From G965240365 sp965240365 (GTDB lineage: Bacteria; Pseudomonadota; Gammaproteobacteria; Eutrophobiales; Eutrophobiaceae): a DNA stretch of 64,000 nt. The notes below the pieces were generated by a model. The model saw only the letters and a list, made by a program, of their open reading frames with translations, was not told where the DNA came from and did no database searches. Both the position numbers and the translations under genes were made by a program. Positions 18,648-26,964 of the stretch are shown piece by piece. The DNA lies in NCBI GenBank assembly GCA_965240365.1, contig OZ251218.1, positions 1,736,001-1,800,000 on the forward strand, read 5' to 3'. Each line of letters opens with the position of its first letter. The stretch's first letter is position 1.

Positions 18648-18812
18648 ACTTCCTGCTTATTGATATGGGTTGACGGCGGCTATTGATGATTCAGGATAGC
18701 CTTGCGGGCATGGTCGGGGGCAATATTGAAAACTGTTTGAGGGGTGGGCCTGGGCAAGGGAGTAAACGCCCACTATGGCCATGCGCCGGAAGTATTTCCG
18801 GGATATTTGAAT

Positions 18813-19325
18813 TTAATCCGCCCTGAACCTGAACGCGGCGACCAATGCCGCAATAACGATGATGACAAACCAGGCCAGGCTCCATTCCGGGATACTGAAG
18901 CCCAGAAATGTCCATTGCACCTCGGCGCATTCACCGGAGCCGCTCAGGATCATCTGCAAGGCCTCCATAAACGGAAAGACCTCCAGCATATATTCCAGCC
19001 CCGGCCCGCATTCCGGCGCAAGCTCGGGCGGCAGACGCTGTAACCAGATCTGGCGGGCGGCGATGCCGGCGCCGATCAGGCCCGCGATAACCAGCAGCGC
19101 GGGATAAACGGGCCGCATAAAATTACGCGGATTATGAATGGCCGCTAACACCGAAATCAGCATAACCGCGACAAAGGCCACCCGTTGAAATACACACAGC
19201 GGGCAGGGTTCCAGGTTTCTGGCATGTTCCAGATACAGGCCAAAGCCAAGCAGGCCCAAACAAACGGCAAACAGGGCGAGATAGAACAGCCGGTTCACGG
19301 GGACTAAATGATTGTTGGCGGCCAT
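18813..19325 (-). CDS. dsbB: Disulfide bond formation protein DsbB
   Basis: Inner-membrane quinone reductase that re-oxidises DsbA. The ATG at 19325 is chosen because GAAGAAGG stands about eight bases upstream. It gives 170 residues, the family length, whereas the longest open frame adds 34 unlikely residues. Four transmembrane helices are visible. The first periplasmic loop has the redox pair CPLC at residues 41-44, and the second loop has the second Cys pair (PECGP and SGSGECAEV). The neighbouring genes are for molybdenum cofactor and a TRAP system, so no operon partner is evident. Confidence 0.92.
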   Translation of the reverse strand: MAANNHLVPVNRLFYLALFAVCLGLLGFGLYLEHARNLEPCPLCVFQRVAFVAVMLISVLAAIHNPRNFMRPVYPALLVIAGLIGAGIAARQIWLQRLPPELAPECGPGLEYMLEVFPFMEALQMILSGSGECAEVQWTFLGFSIPEWSLAWFVIIVIAALVAAFRFRAD

Positions 19326-19822
19326 GGCAATAACCTTCTTCGTTGTCAAAAACCTTGCAGGGCCGCGGATTATAACAGCGCGCGGGCATAAAATCAGGAG
19401 TCTGTCATTCCGGCCTATTATGCACACCTCGCTGTTTGCAAGCTGATTATTCAGTAACAGTAAAGTAAGGCTGCATACGACTATCCGGCCTCCGTGTTGG
19501 GGAATTGCTATCCCCGGGCTTTAATGCGCGCCACGCCCCTGTCGCTTTATCGCGCCTTTGGGCCTCCAGGCCCAGGCGGGCCCGCCTTTTGCAGGCAGGT
19601 CCGCCTAATCCGCGGATTACATACGGCAGCTCTGAATAAATCCATCCTGGACTGACCTGCCTGCTGCAGGCAGATCCCTGTACCGCAGGAAACTCTGATT
19701 CAATCAGAGTTTCCATACCTGTCTGATTCGTCTCACAGGTATTCAACCCGGACACGGCCTGTTCAAGCAGCAGGACATGAATTACAATAACAGTCTGGCT
19801 CAATACAGTTTACAGTTTCGAG
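19326..19822. other. Intergenic region between dsbB and moaA
   Basis: About 500 bases between divergent genes. It contains a solitary GTCATTCCGGCC half repeat near 19403, a decayed palindrome near 19571-19590, an inverted MITE-like copy (19622-19717), and about 100 bases of leader before moaA. I looked for a molybdenum-cofactor riboswitch in that leader and could not support one by eye. A 118-residue open frame across the region is repeat-derived and not a gene. Confidence 0.6.
19622..19717 (-). repeat. MITE-like element, copy 2 (inverted, shortened)
   Basis: The reverse complement of the element at 3420-3574, 96 bases long with TA at both ends. It keeps the terminal GGAAACTCTGATT hairpin and the TCCAGGATGGATTTATTCAGA end but has lost the central hairpins, which are replaced by an 18-base copy of the palindrome (19656-19673). 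The right terminus is a perfect CTCTGATT/AATCAGAG stem just upstream of the moaA leader. Confidence 0.75.
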
Positions 19823-20836
19823 ATGAACACAATCACCCCCCGTCAACCGGCACAACTTATCGACAACTTTAACCGTGTGGTCAATTATCTCCGCATTTCG
19901 GTGACCGATCGCTGTGATTTTCGCTGTGTCTATTGTATGGACGAGAAGATGCAGTTTGTGCCGCGCGCGCGGCTTTTGACGCTGGAAGAGATCGCGTTTA
20001 TCGCCCGGGCCTTTAGCGAACTGGGCGTTAAAAAGATTCGCATCACGGGCGGCGAACCGCTGGTGCGGCGTAATATCATCAAGTTATTTGAAGATATCGC
20101 GGCCCTGCCCGGCCTGCATGAGGTCGTGATCACGACCAATGGTTCGCAACTCACGCGGCTGGCCCAACCCCTGAAAGACGCGGGCGTCAGACGGATTAAT
20201 ATCAGCCTGGATTCGCTCGACCCGGAAAAATTCCGGCGCATCACCCGTATCGGCCGGCTGGATAAGGTCCTGGCCGGCATCGACGCCGCCCTTGAGGCGG
20301 GTTTTGAACGGCTGAAGCTGAACGCGGTGATTTTGAAAAACCGCAATGATGACGAGGTGATCGACCTGACACGTTATGCCGCCGGGCGTAATATGGACAT
20401 CAGCTTTATTGAGGAAATGCCGCTGGGCGTGATCGGCGATCACGACCGGGCCCTGGCCTACTATTCCAGTGACGAGATCAGACGCGATCTGGAGAGCGTG
20501 TTTACCCTCGTGCCGACCACCGAAACCACGGGCGGGCCGTCCAAATATTTCAGACTCGCCGAAACCGGGACCAGGGCGGGCTTCATCTCGCCCCACAGCC
20601 ATAATTTCTGCGACCGTTGCAACCGGGTCAGATTGACCGCGGAAGGCCGCCTGCTGCTTTGTCTTGGACAGGAACATTCGGTTGACCTGCGCAAGGTGGC
20701 GCGCGCCCACCCCGGTGATATGGAAAGACTCAAACAGGCTATCCGCGCTTCCATGCGCATCAAACCCAGGGGCCATGACTTTAATCTGCGGGAAAAACCG
20801 GTCATATTCCGGCACATGAACGTGACCGGAGGCTGA
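19823..20836 (+). CDS. moaA: GTP 3',8-cyclase MoaA
   Basis: Radical-SAM enzyme for the first step of molybdenum cofactor synthesis, converting GTP to 3',8-cyclo-7,8-dihydro-GTP. At 337 residues it has the family length. The SAM cluster cysteines are C31, C35 and C38 (CDFRCVYC). A second cluster is bound near the C terminus (FCDRCNRVRL with a third Cys in LLLCLG). The C-terminal GG, essential in this family, is present (MNVTGG). The fdhD gene starts one base after the stop. No good ribosome site is visible before the ATG. Confidence 0.96.
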   Translation: MNTITPRQPAQLIDNFNRVVNYLRISVTDRCDFRCVYCMDEKMQFVPRARLLTLEEIAFIARAFSELGVKKIRITGGEPLVRRNIIKLFEDIAALPGLHEVVITTNGSQLTRLAQPLKDAGVRRINISLDSLDPEKFRRITRIGRLDKVLAGIDAALEAGFERLKLNAVILKNRNDDEVIDLTRYAAGRNMDISFIEEMPLGVIGDHDRALAYYSSDEIRRDLESVFTLVPTTETTGGPSKYFRLAETGTRAGFISPHSHNFCDRCNRVRLTAEGRLLLCLGQEHSVDLRKVARAHPGDMERLKQAIRASMRIKPRGHDFNLREKPVIFRHMNVTGG

Positions 20837-20837
20837 C

Positions 20838-21695
20838 ATGCCGGCCCCCCACCGCCCGCGGATGACCCGGGCCGGACTCAAGCCGACCCGCGCTGTCCTG
20901 GCCACGGATGAATACCAAAACACCCGCGAACTACAGATTGCCGAGGAACGGCCGCTCACGCTGTACCTCGACAGCTATGAGATCGTGACCCTGATGACGC
21001 TCGGCACGCAACCCGAGTGGCTGGCGCTCGGCTATGTCAAAAATCAGGGATTGATAAGCGATATCCGGGAGATTAAATCGGTACAGGTTGACTGGGACGT
21101 GAACGCCGCGGCCATCACGACCTTCGCCGGGCGGGATGACTGGCAGGAAAAATTAGGCCCGAGGATCGTCACCACGGGCTGCGGCCAGGGCACGGTGTTT
21201 GGCGATATCAAGGAACAACTGGAAAATATCGAGATCAGGCCGCTGAGAATCAGGCAATCCCGGCTTTATGCTCTGCTGAAAAGCCTGAGCGCCCACAACG
21301 CGGTCTATAAAAGCGCCGGCGCCGTGCATGGCTGCGCCCTGTGCCAGGATACCGAGACCCTGCTCTTTATCGAGGATGTCGGCCGCCACAATGCGGTTGA
21401 CGCCATTGCCGGCAGGCTCTGGCTGGAATCGATCAGCGGCGCGGACAAGCTGTTTTATACCACCGGCAGATTGACCTCGGAGATGGTCATCAAGGTGGCG
21501 CAGATGCGGATCCCGGCCCTGCTGTCACGTTCCGGCATCACGCAAATGGGGCTGGAACTCGCGCGCGACATGAACATCACCCTGCTGGCGCGCGCCAGAA
21601 ACAAACATTTCCTGATCTATCACGGCAGGGAGAATATTGAATTCGACACCGAACTGGCGCCCAAGCGCGAAGTCGCCAATATCAAACGCGGTTGA
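20838..21695 (+). CDS. fdhD: FdhD sulfur carrier for formate dehydrogenase
   Basis: A 285-residue protein that passes sulfur from a cysteine desulfurase to the molybdenum cofactor of formate dehydrogenase. Recognisable segments are TTGCGQGTVFG, GAVHGCALCQ, IEDVGRHNAVDAIAG and FYTTGRLTSEMV. The Cys pair that E. coli FdhD uses appears here as a single Cys in TTGCGQG, a form I recall from other bacteria. A separate CxxC occurs in CALC. Next to moaA with one base between them, it implies that a molybdenum or tungsten formate dehydrogenase, the last step of C1 oxidation, is encoded elsewhere. Confidence 0.92.
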   Translation: MPAPHRPRMTRAGLKPTRAVLATDEYQNTRELQIAEERPLTLYLDSYEIVTLMTLGTQPEWLALGYVKNQGLISDIREIKSVQVDWDVNAAAITTFAGRDDWQEKLGPRIVTTGCGQGTVFGDIKEQLENIEIRPLRIRQSRLYALLKSLSAHNAVYKSAGAVHGCALCQDTETLLFIEDVGRHNAVDAIAGRLWLESISGADKLFYTTGRLTSEMVIKVAQMRIPALLSRSGITQMGLELARDMNITLLARARNKHFLIYHGRENIEFDTELAPKREVANIKRG

Positions 21696-21753
21696 CTCAA
21701 AAAGGAAATCACGAATCCCTGACTTTTTACCCCGCAGTCATTCCGCGCACTCT

Positions 21754-21799
21754 GTCATTCCTGCCTGCCTGCCGCAGGCAGGGCCCAAGCGGGAATGAT
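21754..21799. repeat. REP-like hairpin with palindrome insertion
   Basis: GTCATTCCTG and AGCGGGAATGAT arms with a perfect CCTGCCTGCCGCAGGCAGG (21764-21782) in the loop. It lies between the convergent fdhD and small DUF6494-like genes. Confidence 0.75.
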
Positions 21800-21831
21800 A
21801 ATCCTGCTGGCTTACATTCACGTCAAGGGTA

Positions 21832-22038
21832 TCAATCCAGCGCGATATCGCCGTCAATATCCAATTCCAGTTCGATCGCCGGCATTTCCAGTTTGACCCT
21901 GACCGGCAGTGTCTCGGCGCCGCTCAGCTTGCCGGCCGCAATCGCCCTGGTCACGGCATTGTATATTTCACGTTGTGAGGTAATCCCGACCCGCTTCAGG
22001 AATTTACGGATCGCCATATTAAATTCGTCTTCGTTCAT
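21832..22038 (-). CDS. Small DUF6494-like protein
   Basis: A 68-residue acidic protein starting MNEDEFNMAIRKFLKRVGIT. The ATG at 22038 has GGAGG six bases upstream, while the longer frame adds 12 residues without a ribosome site. It contains REIYNAVTRAIAAGKL and ends in an acidic ELELDIDGDIALD tail. I recognise it as close to a small uncharacterised proteobacterial family (DUF6494) often near molybdenum cofactor or formate dehydrogenase genes. No function is known. It is transcribed against its moco neighbours and is divergent from mobA. Confidence 0.65.
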   Translation of the reverse strand: MNEDEFNMAIRKFLKRVGITSQREIYNAVTRAIAAGKLSGAETLPVRVKLEMPAIELELDIDGDIALD

Positions 22039-22107
22039 CAATTGCCTCCGCTCAGAGTAGAATAAAGCATTCAAATCGGCCCTGTTTCAGGCAATAATGC
22101 CATAAAC

Positions 22108-22710
22108 ATGGGTATAAACCTTAATAATATCACGGCCGTCATCCTGGCCGGCGGCCGGGCCCGGCGCATGGGCGGCCAGGACAAGGGGCTGATCAGGCTC
22201 GGCGGCAAAGCGATGATCGAATATATTATCGCGGCGCTTGAACGTCAGGCCGGGACACTGATCATCAATGCCAACCGCCATCGGGCCGACTATGCCGGCT
22301 ATGGTTTTAATGTTGTCGCCGATGAACTGTCCGGTTTCCATGGCCCGCTGGCCGGCATGGCCAGCGCCGGCAAGATCATTGAGAGCGACTATATGGCAAC
22401 GGCGCCTTGCGACTCGCCATTTATCCCGGCCGACCTCATCGCGCGCCTGTTCGACGCCCTGCAAGGGGAGGCCGCTGATATCAGCGTGGCGCATGACGGC
22501 GAGCGTATGCAGCCTGTCTTCTGCCTGTTGAAGACAACGCTCCGGCAATCGCTCAATGATTATCTCGACGGCGGCGGGCGCAAGATCGACCGCTGGTTTG
22601 CGCGGCACAAGCTGGCCATCGCGGATTTCTCCGACAGGCCGGAGACCTTTGCCAATATCAATACGCCCGGAGACATCGAGGCGGCCCTGGCAAAACTCAA
22701 GCCGGATTAA
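22108..22710 (+). CDS. mobA: Molybdenum cofactor guanylyltransferase MobA
   Basis: Transfers GMP from GTP to molybdopterin to make the guanine dinucleotide form used by DMSO-reductase-family enzymes such as formate dehydrogenase. At 200 residues it has family length, with the nucleotide-binding start AVILAGGRARRMGGQDKGL (residues ~10-28), a PCDSPFIP motif, and FANINTPGD near the end. It is followed three bases later by mobB. The presence of mobA and mobB together shows that the cell makes the bis-MGD cofactor. Confidence 0.95.
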   Translation: MGINLNNITAVILAGGRARRMGGQDKGLIRLGGKAMIEYIIAALERQAGTLIINANRHRADYAGYGFNVVADELSGFHGPLAGMASAGKIIESDYMATAPCDSPFIPADLIARLFDALQGEAADISVAHDGERMQPVFCLLKTTLRQSLNDYLDGGGRKIDRWFARHKLAIADFSDRPETFANINTPGDIEAALAKLKPD

Positions 22711-22712
22711 AG

Positions 22713-23252
22713 ATGCAGATTGAAACAGAAGTCCCGGTGCTGGGTTTTGCCGCCTACAGCGGGACCGGCAAGACCACGCTGCTGGTCAAGCTGATCCCGA
22801 TTTTGAAGGCAAGGGGCAAACGGATCGGCGTGATCAAGCACGCGCATCACCGCTTTGAGATCGATCAGCCCGGCAAGGACAGTTATGAAATACGCAAGGC
22901 CGGCGCCGATCAAGTGCTGATCGGTTCAAAAAAACGCTGGGCCTTGATGGTTGAACAGGGCGAAGAAAATCCGCCGGAACGCCTGCAAACGTATCTTGCC
23001 TGTCTGGATCGGGCCAGATTGGATCTGATCCTGGTGGAAGGCTTTAAGCCGGAGGCGATACCCAAGATAGAGTTACACCGGCCCAGCCTGAAACACCCGC
23101 TGATCTGCAAGAGCAATGCTAACGTGATCGCTATTGCCACGGATGCCGAAATAGAGGAAGACATCGATCTGCCGTTGCTGGATATCAACGATCACGGGGC
23201 GATCGCGGAATACATTATTCAGCATATTTGCCTGACACCTGATCACACATAA
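22713..23252 (+). CDS. mobB: Molybdopterin-guanine dinucleotide synthesis adaptor MobB
   Basis: A 179-residue P-loop GTP-binding accessory protein. It carries Walker A SGTGKTTLL near residues 16-24, then GVIKHAHHRFEIDQPGKDSY with the characteristic KHxHH segment, and ILVEGFKPEAIPKIEL as the second family motif. Two bases separate it from mobA and fourteen bases from moeA, so mobA-mobB-moeA form an operon. Confidence 0.94.
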   Translation: MQIETEVPVLGFAAYSGTGKTTLLVKLIPILKARGKRIGVIKHAHHRFEIDQPGKDSYEIRKAGADQVLIGSKKRWALMVEQGEENPPERLQTYLACLDRARLDLILVEGFKPEAIPKIELHRPSLKHPLICKSNANVIAIATDAEIEEDIDLPLLDINDHGAIAEYIIQHICLTPDHT

Positions 23253-23266
23253 GCAAGGGGCGGAAA

Positions 23267-24535
23267 ATGAGTGATACCAGTATCAAAAAAGACGCGAGTT
23301 GCAGGGATGATTTTGACCCTGCTTCGATCCTGCCTGAACGGGCGCTGGAAAAAATCTTTGCGCGGGTCAAACCGGTCAGCGAAACCGAATCCCTGCCGCT
23401 GCGGGCGGCATTGGGACGGGTATTGGCCACCGATATCAAGTCCGGGATTAATGTCCCCTCCGGCCGTAACTCGGCGATGGATGGTTATGCGATCAACGCC
23501 GCGGCCTTGCCGGCCACGGGCGCGGCGACATTGAAGCTGGCCGGCGTAAGTTTTGCCGGCAAACCGTTCAATGGCCGCCTCGGCCGGGGCGAGTGCGTGC
23601 GCATCATGACCGGCGCGATCCTGCCCGAAGGTTCAGATACCGTAATCATGCAGGAAGCGGTCGAGACCATCGCCGGGGGCATTCGTATTGATACGGCAGT
23701 CAAGCCGGGGGACAATGTGCGCGAGGCCGGCGAAGATTTGGCCAGGGGCGATCGGGTGCTGGAAAAAGGCGCGAGACTTACTCCGGCCGATTTGGGTGTC
23801 CTGGCCTCGCTGGGCCTGACCGAGGTTGCGGTCAGCCGGAATCTTAAAGTGGCCTTTTTCTCGACCGGCGATGAACTGCGTTCGGTCGGCGAACCGCTGG
23901 AAGACGGGCTGATCTATGACAGCAACCGCTATACCCTGCACGGCATGCTGGCCCGTCTGGGTGTTGAGATTATCGACCTGGGCATCGTCAGGGATGCGCC
24001 GGAACTGATAGAACAAGCCTTCCTCAAGGCCAGGGACAAGGCCGATATATTGATCACTTCCGGCGGGGTCTCGGTGGGCGAGGCCGATTATGTCAAGGAG
24101 ACCCTGCGCGCGCGGGGTGAAGTCGATTTCTGGAAAGTCGCCATGAAGCCCGGCCGGCCGCTGACTTTTGGCAAGCTGGGCGATACCTGCTTTTTTGGCC
24201 TGCCCGGCAATCCGGTCTCGGTCATGGTCACCTTCTATCAATTCGTGCAGCCGGCCATAAAAAAAATGCTGGGTGAAACCGTCACGGCGCCGATCACATT
24301 GCAGGCGCCGTGCGCCTCCAGGCTCAAAAAACGCCCGGGCCGCATCGAATATCAACGCGGTATCCTGACCCGCGACAAAAGCGGCAGGTTCACCGTGCAG
24401 AAGACCGGCGCCCAGGATTCCGGCATACTCAGTTCAATGGCCGCGGCCAATTGTTTTATTGTCCTGCCCATTGATAATGACGGGGTCGAACCGGGCGACA
24501 ACGTTGCCGTGCAATTGTTTCATGGTCTTGTTTAG
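23267..24535 (+). CDS. moeA: Molybdopterin molybdenumtransferase MoeA
   Basis: A 422-residue enzyme inserting molybdate into adenylylated molybdopterin. It begins with a substrate-binding region around PSGRNSAMDGYAI, has RIMTGAILPEG and DNVREAGEDL, the MogA-like fold with STGDEL and TSGGVSVGEADYVKE, and the FGLPGNPVSVMV loop. The last ~80 residues form the C-terminal beta-barrel domain. An AAGGGG ribosome site lies before ATG 23267. Last gene of the mobA-mobB-moeA run, followed by 800 bases of repeats. Confidence 0.95.
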   Translation: MSDTSIKKDASCRDDFDPASILPERALEKIFARVKPVSETESLPLRAALGRVLATDIKSGINVPSGRNSAMDGYAINAAALPATGAATLKLAGVSFAGKPFNGRLGRGECVRIMTGAILPEGSDTVIMQEAVETIAGGIRIDTAVKPGDNVREAGEDLARGDRVLEKGARLTPADLGVLASLGLTEVAVSRNLKVAFFSTGDELRSVGEPLEDGLIYDSNRYTLHGMLARLGVEIIDLGIVRDAPELIEQAFLKARDKADILITSGGVSVGEADYVKETLRARGEVDFWKVAMKPGRPLTFGKLGDTCFFGLPGNPVSVMVTFYQFVQPAIKKMLGETVTAPITLQAPCASRLKKRPGRIEYQRGILTRDKSGRFTVQKTGAQDSGILSSMAAANCFIVLPIDNDGVEPGDNVAVQLFHGLV

Positions 24536-24571
24536 GCCGTGACAGGTTGCGCGGCCCGTTAGGTGGTAGAC

Positions 24572-24895
24572 CGGCGCCACAATCTTGAAATAGACTCCGG
24601 TTCTATTTGCCTACACAAGGCCGACCGGGATAATCTGTTTGATTGTCATTCCCGCATACGCGGGAATGTATTATATAAACCACTGGATTCCAGCTTTCGC
24701 TGGAATGACGATGTGGCCGAAATCTACGCTCTACCATCCCACCCGCCAGCAACAGACCAACCAGAACAATACACAATCTGCGTTAACCTGCCTGCGACAG
24801 GCAGGTCTGCGTAATCTGCGGATTACATGCCTGCCTGATCTGTCTCATAACACATTCAAAATCCCGCGGTATTTTTACTGACCCAGCGCGGGCCG
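24572..24895. repeat. Direct duplication, copy A (contains duplicate of moaE 3' end)
   Basis: About 324 bases nearly identical to 25061-25374. It contains a GTCATTCCCGCATACGCGGG REP hairpin, a second hairpin TTCCAGCTTTCGCTGGAATGAC without insertion, a CCTGCCTGCGACAGGCAGG palindrome (24787-24805) absent from copy B, and at its right end ~40 bases identical to the 3' end of moaE. The duplication therefore arose by copying the moaE tail plus its downstream repeats. Confidence 0.8.
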
Positions 24896-25028
24896 ACAGA
24901 AGTGAGATTTTTCCTGGAAAAGAAATCGGGTAATGTGTGAGTGAGTACAAATCTGCCTGCTGTCTGTCGCGGGCAGTATGGAATGACGAGTTGGTAAAAA
25001 TAACGGAAGGCCGGAACAACACTCCGTT

Positions 25029-25055
25029 GTCATTCCAGCGAAAGCTGGAATCCAG
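25029..25055. repeat. REP-like hairpin without insertion
   Basis: A plain GTCATTCCAGCGAAAGCTGG hairpin followed by AATCCAG. It represents the undisturbed form of the REP element into which the 19-bp palindrome is inserted elsewhere. Confidence 0.75.
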
Positions 25056-25060
25056 AAGAG

Positions 25061-25374
25061 CGGCGCCACGATCCCGGAATAGACTCCGGTTCTATTTGCC
25101 TACACCAGGCCGGCCGGGATAATTTATTTAGTTGTCATTCCCGCATAAACGGGAATGGATTATATAAACCACTGGATTCCAGCTTTCGCCTGCCTGCAGC
25201 AGGCAGGCTGGAATGACGACGTGGCTGAAATCTACGCTCTACCATTCCCACCCGCCAGCAACAGACCAACCAGAACAATCGTAATCTGCGTAATCTGCGG
25301 ATTACATGCCTGCCTGATCTGCCTCATAACACATTCAAAATCCCGCGGTATTTTTACTGACCCAGCGCGGGCCG
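25061..25374. repeat. Direct duplication, copy B (with palindrome inside REP loop)
   Basis: About 314 bases matching 24572-24895. The second hairpin here contains an extra CCTGCCTGCAGCAGGCAGG (25189-25207) exactly in the loop where copy A reads TTTCG directly joined to CTGG. The right end includes the last ~40 bases of moaE (minus strand). Confidence 0.8.
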
Positions 25375-25781
25375 GATGAGGTTTGTTCCTTTTTCCAGAA
25401 AGGCGCGCTGGACTTTAATTCCTCCATGATGGCCCGGCAGCCTGTAAAGGCTTCCCGGCGATGCGCGGACCAGGTTGCCACCAATACAATAGAGTCCGCG
25501 ATATTGACCCTGCCGATGCGATGCAGGACCAGCGCATCCAGCAACCGCCAGGCTTCTGTCGCCTCCCTTACGATCTCATGCAGGCGTTTTTCGGTCATGC
25601 CCGGATAATGCTCCAGCGTCATCTGTGTGACCCGCCTGTCTTCGTTAAAATCACGCATCAGGCCGGTAAAGCTGGCAATCGCGCCGGCGCGGCCGTTAAA
25701 ATCCAGACTTTGCTGATAGGATTCCAGTTCCCGCCAGGGATTAAACGGCGCCGGCCTGAGCTCGACCCGCACCTCAGCCAC
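25335..25781 (-). CDS. moaE: Molybdopterin synthase catalytic subunit MoaE
   Basis: A 148-residue catalytic subunit of molybdopterin synthase, which turns cyclic pyranopterin monophosphate into molybdopterin using MoaD thiocarboxylate. Visible motifs are GAIASFTGLMRDFN, MTLEHYPGMTEKRL, VLHRIGRVNIADSIVLVATWSAHRREAF, and the Lys-containing APFWKKE near residue 130. It overlaps moaD by eight bases. The last ~13 codons and the stop lie inside a duplicated segment whose second copy is found at 24.9 kb. Confidence 0.95.
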   Translation of the reverse strand: MAEVRVELRPAPFNPWRELESYQQSLDFNGRAGAIASFTGLMRDFNEDRRVTQMTLEHYPGMTEKRLHEIVREATEAWRLLDALVLHRIGRVNIADSIVLVATWSAHRREAFTGCRAIMEELKSSAPFWKKEQTSSGPRWVSKNTAGF

Positions 25782-26010
25782 CCGTTACCGGCGGGAAAAA
25801 GGCGACCTCGTCATCGGCCTTGAGCAGGTGTCCCGCTTTCACGTACTCCAGATTCACGGCCATCATAACGCCATCGAATTCAATGCCCCTGACAGCCGCC
25901 AGCAACTGCCATAGCTCATCCACCGAGGCGTTTTCGGCCACCTCGACCTCGGCGCCGGCCGCCCCCATTAATTCACGCAGGCTGGCAAAATACTTAACAT
26001 TAACCTTCAT
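25774..26010 (-). CDS. moaD: Molybdopterin synthase sulfur carrier subunit MoaD
   Basis: A 78-residue ubiquitin-like sulfur carrier. It begins MKVNVKYFASLREL, contains AVNLEYVKAGHLLKADDEVAFFPPVTGG, and ends with the double glycine that becomes the thiocarboxylate. Adjacent to and overlapping moaE, divergent from moaC. Confidence 0.95.
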   Translation of the reverse strand: MKVNVKYFASLRELMGAAGAEVEVAENASVDELWQLLAAVRGIEFDGVMMAVNLEYVKAGHLLKADDEVAFFPPVTGG

Positions 26011-26104
26011 AACCCTGTACTATTGGCCCTTATAAATCGTGTGATGACATGAATATACAAACGCATTTTCAACGCGGCCGGATAAAAGATCAACCGTCAA
26101 CAGC

Positions 26105-26593
26105 ATGTCTGAATTGACGCATTTTACCGACGAGGGCGCCGCGCACATGGTCGATATCGGCGCCAAGCGGGTCAGCCGGCGCATGGCCGTCGCTGGCGGT
26201 TCGATCAGCATGCGGCCCGAAACCCTGGCGCTCGTTAAACAGGGCGGACATAAAAAAGGCGATGTGCTCGGCATCGCGCGCACCGCCGGCATCATGGCGG
26301 CCAAAAAGACCGCGGAATTGATCCCGCTCTGTCACCCGCTTTGTTTGACTCATATCAATATTGAACTGAGCGTGAATGAGGCCCGCTCGGCCGTGCAATG
26401 CCAATGTCGGGCCGAGACCGAGGGCAAAACCGGGGTCGAGATGGAGGCCCTGACGGCCGTGCAGATCAGCCTGCTGACTATTTACGATATGTGCAAGGCG
26501 CTGGATCGGAGCATGATCATGTCTGATATTCGCCTGCTGGAAAAGGCCGGCGGCAAGTCGGGCCATTGGCAGGGCGATCAGCGCGCCGATTAG
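26105..26593 (+). CDS. moaC: Cyclic pyranopterin monophosphate synthase MoaC
   Basis: A 162-residue enzyme acting after MoaA. It has LTHFTDEGAAHMVDIGAK at the start, ELIPLCHPL (active-site region), VEMEALTAVQISLLTIYDMCKALDRSM and the Lys-rich end motif LLEKAGGKSG, all typical. It is divergent from moaD with about 95 bases between starts, probably a shared control region. Downstream lies the left copy of a 108-bp direct repeat. Confidence 0.96.
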   Translation: MSELTHFTDEGAAHMVDIGAKRVSRRMAVAGGSISMRPETLALVKQGGHKKGDVLGIARTAGIMAAKKTAELIPLCHPLCLTHINIELSVNEARSAVQCQCRAETEGKTGVEMEALTAVQISLLTIYDMCKALDRSMIMSDIRLLEKAGGKSGHWQGDQRAD

Positions 26594-26964
26594 TCCGGGC
26601 AGACAGGAAGGCCGGGCATCGCTCAGACACGGCGGCCCTTGTCCCGGTTTTTATCGGAATTCAGCTAATTCAAGCAGGCGCCCCGCGCCGAATTTTTGAT
26701 TATCATTTACTATTGAAATGATAATTATTATTCTATGTCGTTTAACCTTTTTGCTATTAACAGGAGTAATGTAGGGCTCGGGCATATCCGAGGCCACCCG
26801 CGAATTCATCACCGTGTCCCAGGCGCGGCAATCGGCTCGCGGGCGCTGATCCGGCTCCATCATCGGAAATTCCGATATCGACGATTCTGATAATTGAAAT
26901 TGCAATAATCACGATAGCATTATAGAGTCTGGAAAAACATAGATCTAACACGGGAGATTAAATT
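26594..26964. other. Left junction of the inserted block
   Basis: 371 bases without an intact gene. The resident sequence ends with the first 108-bp repeat (26666-26773). From 26774 the sequence changes character, and the minus strand is open from an ATG pair near 26863 leftward (MMEPDQRPRADCRAWDTV...), looking like the first ~30 codons of a gene cut off by the repeat. I do not recognise its family. Downstream is an AT-rich leader for the binding-protein gene. Confidence 0.5.
26666..26773. repeat. 108-bp perfect direct repeat, left copy
   Basis: Identical by eye to 33312-33419. It contains a GGCGC-CCC-GCGCC stem followed by a T run, an inverted repeat ATTATCATTT-N7-AAATGATAAT (26699-26725), and the pseudoazurin ribosome site AGGAG with GTA, but lacks the pseudoazurin gene behind it. 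The two copies bracket 6,538 bases. Confidence 0.9.

Larger units (their letters stand above)
24536..25334. other. Repeat-filled region between moeA and moaE
   Basis: 799 bases between convergent genes with no gene of their own. The region is built from a direct duplication (24572-24895 and 25061-25374) separated by about 165 bases that include another REP hairpin (25029-25055). Short open frames here translate the repeats in several frames and are not genes. Confidence 0.8.

Noticed and set aside
19447..19803. A 118-residue open frame upstream of moaA
   Set aside because: Built from the inverted MITE copy and palindrome pieces. No family resemblance and no ribosome site.
19717..19822. Molybdenum-cofactor riboswitch before moaA
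   Set aside because: The position would suit one, but I could not lay out the conserved structure by eye. A covariance-model search would decide.
24536..25334. CRISPR-like array of repeats
   Set aside because: The repeated units are palindromic REP hairpins and one long duplication, with no regular spacers and no cas genes.
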